A DNA stretch of 5,588 bases. It comes from Alphaproteobacteria bacterium. Its GTDB lineage: Bacteria > Pseudomonadota > Alphaproteobacteria > Zavarziniales > Zavarziniaceae. This document shows, one piece after another, positions 1 to 5,065 of the stretch. The stretch spans positions 1-5,588 of the forward strand of contig JAJFJE010000144.1 in NCBI GenBank assembly GCA_021774355.1. The letters run 5' to 3'. Numbering within the stretch: the first letter of the stretch is position 1; the number at the start of each line of letters is the position of its first letter. The notes under the pieces are model-generated. The model searched no databases, was not told the origin of the DNA, and saw only the letters and a program-made list of their open reading frames with translations. The position numbers and the translations under genes were made by a program.

Positions 1-667
1 CGGCGGGCCCGCGGCTGAAATGCTGGTCGACCAGCATCCCCAGGTGGCCGCCGGCCTCGAGCACCCGGGCGGCCGCCAGTCCGGCCTGGAAGCCGGCCGG
101 GATCAGTTCGCCCATGGCGGCGCCGCGGATCGCCAGCAGGACTTTTTCGGCATAGGGGTTGTTGGGCCGGCGGAACATCACCGCCAGATCGAGGCCGAAG
201 CGGGCAGCGCCTACCGGCAGCAATTCCCAGTTCCCGATATGGCCGGTGAACAGGATTGCCGGGCGGCCATCCTCGCGCAGGGCGACAAAGCGGTCGATCA
301 CCTCTGGGGCGATCGCGATCCGGGTCAGGGCCTGGGGATCGACGGCGGGCGGCCAGATCTCCGCCAGATGGGCATATTCGGTGAAATAGCGGCCGAGATT
401 GCGCCACACCGCGCCGACCAGCGCCTCGCGGCCCTCGGCGTCGGATGCCGGCAGGGCGGCGGCCAGCTGGGCGCGGGCGTAGCGCGACACCCCCAGACGC
501 GGCCCCAGGGCAGCCGCCACCCGACCGCCCAGGGCCGAAGCCCGGTCCACCCCCAAGCGCCGGCAAAGCTGCAGGATGACGAAGATCGCCGCGGCCTCCA
601 GCCGCCACTGGGCCGCGAGGACCACGCGGTAGAGCCGCACTTTGGTGACCAGCCAGAAACGCCCCAT
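1..667 (-). CDS. LpxL/HtrB-type lipid A (lysophospholipid) acyltransferase, C-terminus cut by window edge
   Basis: The 222 codons visible here encode an inner-membrane acyltransferase of the LpxL/LpxM family, which adds a secondary acyl chain from acyl-ACP to a Kdo-lipid A precursor. The N-terminus has a basic start and a hydrophobic stretch (about residues 15-35), as expected for the membrane anchor. The HX4E catalytic motif is clear in TGHIGNWE (H143, E148). It is followed by the family-typical RRPNNPYAEK (about 169-178) and GMLVDQHFSRG (about 210-220, with D214 and Q215). Family members are about 290-310 residues, so roughly 70-90 are missing past position 1. I chose ATG at 667; no upstream in-frame ATG is seen, but an in-frame TTG at 703 overlapping the alkA stop is possible. 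The start has no clear Shine-Dalgarno sequence and lies 32 bp after the glycosylase gene, so it is probably co-transcribed. The exact acyl chain and lipid substrate cannot be read from sequence. Confidence 0.88.
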   Translation of the reverse strand, partial: MGRFWLVTKVRLYRVVLAAQWRLEAAAIFVILQLCRRLGVDRASALGGRVAAALGPRLGVSRYARAQLAAALPASDAEGREALVGAVWRNLGRYFTEYAHLAEIWPPAVDPQALTRIAIAPEVIDRFVALREDGRPAILFTGHIGNWELLPVGAARFGLDLAVMFRRPNNPYAEKVLLAIRGAAMGELIPAGFQAGLAAARVLEAGGHLGMLVDQHFSRGPA

Positions 668-699
668 GGCGGCGGACCATAACGGCCGGCGGTCGCGGG

Positions 700-1332
700 T
701 CAAGAGGCGGGCAGCCTGGGGCTCTGCTTCACATGGCCGTAGTAGCGCCAGACGATCAGCGCCGCGGTCGAGCGAAGCGGCGCCCAGGGCGCGGCCAGCC
801 GGTCCATCGCGGCGGGGTCGGGCCGCGCCGCCAGGCCTTTCAGGCGGGCCACGCCCTCGGCCAGGGCGATGTCGTGGGCCGGCCACAGGTCCGGGCGCCC
901 CAGGGCGAACATCAGATAGATCTCTGCCGTCCAGCGGCCGATGCCCTTGACCCGGCTGAGCGCCGCCACGGCTTCGCCGTCGGGCAGGGCGTCCAGGGCA
1001 TCGAGGTCGAGGGCGCCGCCGCCCAGCGCCTCGGCCAGGGCCCGGGCATAGCGCAGCTTCGGCCGGCTGAGCCCGCAGCCGCGCAGCTGATCCTCGGAGG
1101 CGGCCAACACGGCGTCCGGGACGACCTGCCCCAGCCCGGCCTGAAGCCGGCCCCAGATGGCGCGGCCGGCGGCCACCGAGACCTGTTGCTCGACGATGAT
1201 CTGCAGCAGGGCGGCGAAGCCCGGCCGGCGCCGGCGCGGCGGCGGCAGGCCGGCCAGGGCGACGGCACGGGCGAGGTCGGGATCGCCGGCGATCAGCGCC
1301 GCGACGGCCGCGCCATGGCTCGGCGGGGTCAT
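700..1332 (-). CDS. DNA-3-methyladenine glycosylase II (AlkA-like, HhH-GPD family)
   Basis: A 210-residue base-excision glycosylase that removes alkylated bases such as 3-methyladenine from DNA in the cytoplasm. The helix-hairpin-helix is visible as VKGIGRWTA (128-136). The catalytic aspartate is D154 in WPAHDIALAEG, the position equivalent to the AlkA active-site Asp. An EQQVSVAAGRAIW segment (48-60) and the C-terminal WAPLRSTAALIVWRYY (183-198) are typical of this family. It is shorter than E. coli AlkA (282 residues) and lacks that protein's N-terminal domain, which is common for the family 2 proteins of alphaproteobacteria. Its ATG overlaps the stop of the upstream transporter gene as ATGA, pointing to translational coupling, and an AGGGGG ribosome site lies 5 nt before the ATG. 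No Ada-like regulator is present in the window. The function call is firm; the symbol alkA would be reasonable but paralogues are common. Confidence 0.93.
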   Translation of the reverse strand: MTPPSHGAAVAALIAGDPDLARAVALAGLPPPRRRRPGFAALLQIIVEQQVSVAAGRAIWGRLQAGLGQVVPDAVLAASEDQLRGCGLSRPKLRYARALAEALGGGALDLDALDALPDGEAVAALSRVKGIGRWTAEIYLMFALGRPDLWPAHDIALAEGVARLKGLAARPDPAAMDRLAAPWAPLRSTAALIVWRYYGHVKQSPRLPAS

Positions 1333-2558
1333 CCGTGCCCCCTGATGCGGTTGCGCCGCAGCCGGCGTTCGAGCACCAGCTGCAGCACCGGGACCACTGC
1401 GGCAAAGGCGATCGCCACCACCAGCAGCTGCCCGGTCCCGGTCAAGGCGCCGGATGGGGCGGTGCCGAGCAGAAGGCTGGACAGGCTGGCGCCGACGAAC
1501 CCGGCCATGTGCTGGACGGCCGAGGCCAGCGACATGAAGCCGCCCCGTTCGTCCGGCCCGGGTACCTTGCTCATCAGGGCCTGGCTGGCGACATTGCGCG
1601 CGGTCATGACCACCATCATCAGCGGGAACAGCAGCAGGACCGGAATCGGCACGGGCTGCACGCCGAAGGCCAGCAGCAGGGTGCCGATAATGCCGGCGGT
1701 CACCATGCCCGACACGGGGGCCGTCCCGAAGCGGTCGACCAGGCGGCCGGTCAAACGCATGAAGACGAAGCTACAACTGCCCCCAATGAGGTAGAGCAGC
1801 CCCAGCTGATCGCGGGGAAAGCCCAGGTTGAACTGCAGGTAGACGGCGAAGATCGGCATGATCGCATAGCCCTGGATCAGGGCGCAGGCGACCGCAGCGA
1901 AGGCGAGCGCCATCTCCGGGCGGAGGCGGGGCAGGCGGCGGCGGCCATGGCGCGGCTGCGGCAGGTCGTCCGGCAGCAGCCGGCCGGCCAGGACGGCAAT
2001 TACCGCGGCGATACCGCCAACGACCAGGAACGGCACCCGGAAGCCGCCCAGCTTGGCCAGTTCCAGGCCGACCGGCACGCCGATCACGGAGGCGGCGGCG
2101 AAGGCGCCGGCCACCTGGCCCATGGCCCGGCCGCGCCGGATGTCCGGGATCTGGTCGGCCACCGTGGCAAGCGCGAGGGCGGTCGCCGGGCCGCCGAAGA
2201 ACCCGGCCGCCAGCCGGGCACCGACCAGGCTGGTCAGGTCGAACGCCGCGGCGCCCAGCATGGTGCCGATGGCCAGGCCGCCGATCGCCAGGGCCAGGGC
2301 CCGGCGCCGCGCCAGGCGGTCGAGCAGCAGCGCGCCGAGCAGGCCAGCCACACAGGCGGAGACGCTATAGGCGCCGGCCACCAGACCCATCTGGGCGCTG
2401 GCGATGCCCAGGCCGCCGACCAGGTCGCCGCCCAGCGGCATGACCATCATGAAATCGACGATATTGATAAATTGGACGGCGGCAACGACCCAGATGACCC
2501 GGCGCTCGCGCGTCTGGGCCGCCGGCCGTTCCGTGGTACCCGCGTGGCGGACCGACAT
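1329..2558 (-). CDS. Major facilitator superfamily transporter, probable drug/compound exporter
   Basis: A 409-residue inner-membrane protein with about 12 predicted helices (first near residues 21-41, last near 375-396). It has a basic cytoplasmic loop between helices 6 and 7 (about 200-214). MFS motif A appears after helix 2 as GALLLDRLARRRAL (75-88), and its second-half copy after helix 8 as GRLVDRFGTAPV (271-282). A glycine-rich helix 5 (about 148-167, GAFAAASVIGVPVG) resembles the antiporter motif C of proton-coupled exporters. The family uses the proton gradient to move small molecules; the substrate is unknown. It lies 22 bp behind a TetR-family gene on the same strand, the usual arrangement for a regulated efflux pump, which favours export over uptake. 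No clear Shine-Dalgarno precedes the ATG at 2558. Its stop overlaps the next gene's start. Sugar-efflux (AraJ-like) or chloramphenicol-efflux-like permeases are alternatives within the superfamily. Confidence 0.92.
   Translation of the reverse strand: MSVRHAGTTERPAAQTRERRVIWVVAAVQFINIVDFMMVMPLGGDLVGGLGIASAQMGLVAGAYSVSACVAGLLGALLLDRLARRRALALAIGGLAIGTMLGAAAFDLTSLVGARLAAGFFGGPATALALATVADQIPDIRRGRAMGQVAGAFAAASVIGVPVGLELAKLGGFRVPFLVVGGIAAVIAVLAGRLLPDDLPQPRHGRRRLPRLRPEMALAFAAVACALIQGYAIMPIFAVYLQFNLGFPRDQLGLLYLIGGSCSFVFMRLTGRLVDRFGTAPVSGMVTAGIIGTLLLAFGVQPVPIPVLLLFPLMMVVMTARNVASQALMSKVPGPDERGGFMSLASAVQHMAGFVGASLSSLLLGTAPSGALTGTGQLLVVAIAFAAVVPVLQLVLERRLRRNRIRGHG
1338..1343 (-). promoter_or_regulatory. 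Ribosome binding site of the alkA-like gene
   Basis: The minus strand reads AGGGGG ending 5 nt before the ATG at 1332, a 5-of-6 match to AGGAGG. It lies inside the last codons of the transporter gene and supports the ATGA-overlap start rather than an internal one. It is the best ribosome site found in the four-gene cluster; the other three starts have none that is obvious. Confidence 0.6.
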
Positions 2559-2580
2559 GATGAACGCTGATCGGAGCAGG

Positions 2581-3207
2581 TCAGGCGGCGGGGTTGGTCA
2601 ATCCCGCGACCAGGAAGTTGGTCAGCATCTCGGCCAGGGCTTCCGGGTCGAGACCGCTCCGATCGGCATGATAGGCGGCCTGTTCGACCATGCCGACCAG
2701 GGCATGGGCCAGCAGGTCGGCGGGCATGTCCAGGCGGATCTCGCCGGCCACCATGCTGGCCTCGAGAGAGCCGGCAATGGTCCGCGCCAGTCGGTCCCGG
2801 GGGCGGACCGTCGGCACGCCCGATCCGGGATCGATGATCGACAGATCCATCAGCGCGGCCGCAATCACCTTGCGTTCGCTCTGCTCGAACCGCAGCGCCG
2901 CGCGCAACGCCTCGAGCACCCGCTGGGGCAGGGGCGCGCCGCCGCTCAGGGGCCCGACCAGGGCCTGCTCCAGTTCGGCGCAGGCATCGTCGGCGAAGGC
3001 CAGGAAGATTTCCCGCTTGTCGGAAAAATGCAGGTAGAAGGTGCCGTTTCCGACTTCCGCTTCGCGCGCAATGTCCTGCGGGCGGGTGGCGTGATAGCCC
3101 CGCTCGACGAACAGGCGACGCGCCGCGGCCAGCAGGCGGCGCCGGCTTTCCTGACGTCGCCGCGTCCCCCGACCATTGCCCGTTTGATCGTCATATGCTG
3201 TGACCAT
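2581..3207 (-). CDS. TetR/AcrR-family transcriptional regulator
   Basis: A 208-residue DNA-binding repressor, a normal length for the family. The N-terminal TetR_N domain spans about residues 16-65: a basic RRRQESRRRLLAAARRLFVERGY stretch leads into the helix-turn-helix RPQDIAREAEVGNGTFYLHF (42-61), whose end matches the family's conserved G-T-F-Y-x-H-F. The alpha-helical C-terminal half (70-205) is the ligand and dimer domain and names no ligand. I prefer ATG at 3207. The open frame runs on to an ATG at 3291, but the extra 28 residues are proline- and glycine-rich, overlap the promoter-like sequence, and are unlike any TetR N-terminus. It lies 22 bp upstream of an MFS gene and is divergent from a GH17 gene, so it most likely represses its own operon and perhaps the divergent gene. 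A perfect inverted repeat in its promoter fits autoregulation. Confidence 0.92.
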   Translation of the reverse strand: MVTAYDDQTGNGRGTRRRQESRRRLLAAARRLFVERGYHATRPQDIAREAEVGNGTFYLHFSDKREIFLAFADDACAELEQALVGPLSGGAPLPQRVLEALRAALRFEQSERKVIAAALMDLSIIDPGSGVPTVRPRDRLARTIAGSLEASMVAGEIRLDMPADLLAHALVGMVEQAAYHADRSGLDPEALAEMLTNFLVAGLTNPAA

Positions 3208-3212
3208 GGGTC

Positions 3213-3242
3213 CGATTAGGGCACAGCGCGACACGCTGTCAA
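3213..3242 (-). promoter_or_regulatory. Putative sigma70 promoter of the tetR-MFS-alkA-lpxL cluster
   Basis: On the minus strand a perfect -35 TTGACA (3242-3237) is followed by CCTAAT (3220-3215) at 16 bp, or TAATCG (3218-3213) at 18 bp, as -10. The -10 is weaker than the -35: CCTAAT matches 4 of 6 consensus bases and TAATCG 2 of 6. The predicted transcript start falls at or within a few bases of the tetR ATG at 3207, so the message would be leaderless or nearly so. This agrees with the lack of a Shine-Dalgarno sequence there. Confidence 0.5.
3223..3239. promoter_or_regulatory. Putative TetR operator (17-bp perfect inverted repeat in promoter spacer)
   Basis: The arms ACAGCG and CGCTGT are exact reverse complements separated by 5 bp. 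The element sits between the -35 and -10 of the tetR promoter and overlaps the -35 by 3 bp. TetR-family dimers commonly bind palindromes of about 15-20 bp placed to block RNA polymerase at their own promoter, so this is the best operator candidate in the window. Only one copy was seen. Binding is inferred, not shown. Confidence 0.5.
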
Positions 3243-3292
3243 TCGCCGCGAGGCCCCCGGGGCGCGGATATTGCCCCCGGGGCCGCGGCAAT
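3241..3292. repeat. GC-rich imperfect palindrome with duplicated 11-mer GCCCCCGGGGC
   Basis: The 11-mer GCCCCCGGGGC occurs exactly twice, at 3253-3263 and 3273-3283, a 20-bp period, and each copy contains the self-complementary CCCCGGGG. The two copies lie inside a larger inverted repeat: the left arm GCCGCG-AG-GCCCC (3245-3257) pairs with the right arm GGGGCCGCGGC (3279-3289) with a 2-nt bulge, and AAT-like flanks partly extend it. It directly abuts the -35 of the tetR promoter. It could be a regulator site on same-face DNA, or a hairpin in a long GH17 leader. No protein is known to me for it. Confidence 0.55.
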
Positions 3293-3370
3293 TCAGGCTG
3301 GAGTCAGGATTGACCGTTCGATAGGCAGGCGGTCGCCAATGCAGGGTTGTTGTCAGGGCCGCGGGTTTGA

Positions 3371-3384
3371 TCGCACTGTTGCGA
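3371..3384. repeat. Small perfect inverted repeat upstream of the GH17 gene
   Basis: TCGCA and TGCGA are exact reverse complements around a CTGT loop, ending 31 bp before the GH17 start. It could be an operator half-site pair or a weak leader hairpin. Short palindromes of this size arise by chance in GC-rich DNA, so the functional claim is weak. Confidence 0.3.
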
Positions 3385-3415
3385 CCCCTTCGACCGGTCC
3401 CTCGCGAGTACCTCT

Positions 3416-5065
3416 ATGATTCGTCCAGCACAGCCTGCCGTGGCGCTCCTTGCCCTGGGTCTTGCGCTCCTCGCCTGGTGGTTGCCGAATCGGCCGGCGG
3501 CCCTGCCGAACCCCTATGGCGGCTCGATCGCGAGCGTCTCCTTCGCACCGTATCGCGGCCTGCAGAGCCCCCTGACCGCGCACTTTCCCAGCGCCGCGGA
3601 CATTGCCGAGGCATTGACCAGGCTGGCGGGGAAGGTTCAGTCGATACGGCTCTATACCGCGCAGGAGGGCATGGAGACGGTGCCGCCTTTGGCCCGCAGC
3701 CTGGGCCTCAAGGTCATTGCCGCGGCCTGGCTCGGGCGCCTGGCCGCGACCAACCGGCTGGAGCTGGACAGTGTGATCGGCCTGGCCAACGCCTATCCCG
3801 ACACCATCGAGCGGGTGCTGGTCGGCAACGAGGTGCTGCTGCGCCAGGACCTGACCCCGGACCAGCTGATCGCCGCGATCCGCCAGGTGCGCGCCGCGAT
3901 CCGCCAGCCGGTCTCCTATGCCGATGTCTGGGAATTCTGGCTGAAGCATCCTGAAGTCGCCCGCGAGGTCGATTTCATCACCATCCACATCCTGCCCTAT
4001 TGGGAGGACGAGCCCCTGGCGGTGCCCCTGGGCAATGCCCATGTCGACGATATCCTGGCGCAGATCCGGGCGGCCTTTCCGGGCAAGCCCGTCCTGATCG
4101 GCGAACTGGGCTGGCCGAGCCACGGCCGGGACCGCGAAGGTGCCGTCGCCGGCCGGCGCGAGGCCGCGACCTTCCTGGCCAATTTCCTGAACAAGGCCGC
4201 CGTGGACCAACTCGACTACAATCTCATCGAGGCCTTCGACCAGCCCTGGAAGACCCGGCTGGAAGGCACGGTCGGCGGCACCTGGGGCCTGTTCGACAGC
4301 CAGTGGCGACCCAAATACGACCTGGCCGGGGCGGTTTCGCCGGCCCCCTGGTGGCCCTGGGGCGCCCTGGTCGCGGCCGCCGTGATCCTCGCCGGGCTCC
4401 TCCTGGGGCGCCGCGACCTGGCGGTGCTGTCGCCGGCCCGGGTCGTCCTGGCCGCCCTGGCCCTGGCCCTGGTCGGCATCGCGGTCAGCCATGCCGTGGT
4501 CGAAGCCGCCCTGTTCGCCAAAATGATCTGGCCGCGCCTGTTCGCCTGGTCCCAGGTCCTGCTGTGCGGCGCCTTGGGCCTTGCGGTCATGACCGGCGCG
4601 GCCCGCCTGCTGGGGGCCCGCCCCGAACCGCCCGGCCCGGCACGGAGAGGGCGCGGCGAAGGCCTGCTCGCCCTGTCACTGGTCGCCGCCCTGACCGCGT
4701 CCTGGCTGGTGATCCTGGATGGCCGCTACCGCGATTTTCCCACGGTCTATTACGGCCTGGCGGCGGTCACGCCATGGCTGCTCGCCAGCCTCGCCGTGCT
4801 TGCCGGGCGCGGCCGCTTCGTCGATCGGCTCGCCCTCGGCCAGGTCTTCGGCAGCGGCCCGCCGGAAACGCCGGTGCTGCGCCTGTTGTGCCTGCTGCTG
4901 GCCCTCGCCCTGCTGGGCGGCATTCCGACCTTGCTGATTTCCGAGGGTGGCCAGAACCGCGAGGCCCTGGTCTGGGCCGGCCTGATGCTGGCGATGATCG
5001 GGCCTTTTTTTGCCGCCCTGTGGCGCAGCCGCGCCGGCTGGAGCCCTTATCCGCCCGCCCGGTAG
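3416..5065 (+). CDS. Membrane-anchored glycoside hydrolase family 17 protein (beta-1,3-glucan hydrolase/transglycosylase type)
   Basis: A 549-residue protein with an N-terminal signal-anchor helix (about 8-23), an extracytoplasmic GH17 TIM-barrel (about 35-305) and a C-terminal membrane domain of about seven helices (roughly 314-331, 342-362, 377-397, 416-435, 446-464, 488-508, 517-536). The GH17 acid/base is E139 in RVLVGNEVLLR and the nucleophile E230 in VLIGELGWPS. EAFDQPWK (272-279) and GTWGLFD (288-294) are further conserved barrel ends. Bacterial GH17 enzymes cleave or transfer beta-1,3-glucan, and in some proteobacteria GH17 is fused to a GT2 glucan synthase; here no GT2 domain is present. 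DGRYRDFP (435-442) lies in a loop between two membrane helices. ATG at 3416 is the only start before an in-frame stop at 3368; its ribosome site is weak (GAG in a palindrome). It is divergent from tetR, and its 3' end overlaps the next gene. Hydrolysis versus transglycosylation, and the actual glucan, are unknown. Confidence 0.9.
   Translation: MIRPAQPAVALLALGLALLAWWLPNRPAALPNPYGGSIASVSFAPYRGLQSPLTAHFPSAADIAEALTRLAGKVQSIRLYTAQEGMETVPPLARSLGLKVIAAAWLGRLAATNRLELDSVIGLANAYPDTIERVLVGNEVLLRQDLTPDQLIAAIRQVRAAIRQPVSYADVWEFWLKHPEVAREVDFITIHILPYWEDEPLAVPLGNAHVDDILAQIRAAFPGKPVLIGELGWPSHGRDREGAVAGRREAATFLANFLNKAAVDQLDYNLIEAFDQPWKTRLEGTVGGTWGLFDSQWRPKYDLAGAVSPAPWWPWGALVAAAVILAGLLLGRRDLAVLSPARVVLAALALALVGIAVSHAVVEAALFAKMIWPRLFAWSQVLLCGALGLAVMTGAARLLGARPEPPGPARRGRGEGLLALSLVAALTASWLVILDGRYRDFPTVYYGLAAVTPWLLASLAVLAGRGRFVDRLALGQVFGSGPPETPVLRLLCLLLALALLGGIPTLLISEGGQNREALVWAGLMLAMIGPFFAALWRSRAGWSPYPPAR

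Larger units (their letters stand above)
3208..3415. other. Divergent intergenic control region (208 bp)
   Basis: This is the only substantial non-coding stretch in the window. Moving from tetR to GH17 it holds a tetR promoter with an embedded inverted repeat (3213-3242), a GC-rich 52-bp imperfect palindrome containing a duplicated 11-mer (3241-3292), and then sequence with only weak sigma70-like candidates for the plus-strand gene. Those candidates are TTGACC at 3310 and TTGTCA at 3350, neither with a convincing -10. A small perfect hairpin lies at 3371-3384 and an 8-bp palindrome CTCGCGAG at 3401-3408, just upstream of the GH17 ATG. No small open frame or RNA gene could be supported. Confidence 0.7.

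Noticed and set aside
678..680. ATG at 680 as the acyltransferase start
   Set aside because: It is out of frame with the HX4E-containing reading frame; the in-frame ATG is at 667.
20..682. A 220-codon plus-strand open frame at the left end
   Set aside because: The opposite strand carries the LpxL-type acyltransferase with the HX4E motif; the plus product is an Arg/Gly/Gln-rich antisense shadow.
733..1794. A 353-codon plus-strand open frame across the alkA-MFS junction
   Set aside because: It is antisense to two recognisable genes, low in complexity and has no domain signature.
1335..2570. A 411-codon open frame on the plus strand fully opposite the MFS gene
   Set aside because: Its product is low-complexity and rich in Gly, Gln, Arg, Ala and His, typical of the antisense of GC-rich coding DNA. 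The minus strand gives a complete 12-helix transporter with motif A.
3208..3291. A 28-residue N-terminal extension of the TetR regulator starting at ATG 3291
   Set aside because: It runs through the promoter and palindromes, has a composition unlike TetR N-termini, and leaves a normal-length protein when removed.
3310..3378. Sigma70 promoter for GH17 using TTGACC at 3310 or TTGTCA at 3350
   Set aside because: Both have fair -35 boxes but no acceptable -10 at 16-18 bp, so I did not annotate a promoter.
4455..4472. Three tandem CCCTGG hexamers
   Set aside because: They encode an Ala-Leu run in a membrane helix of the GH17 protein, and such short codon repeats are expected there.
3353..4492. 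A 379-codon minus-strand open frame opposite GH17
   Set aside because: The Gly/Gln/Arg/Asp-rich composition is that of antisense; the plus frame has both GH17 catalytic motifs. The same reasoning applies to the 357-codon plus frame at 4000-5073 and the 278-codon minus frame at 4676-5512.
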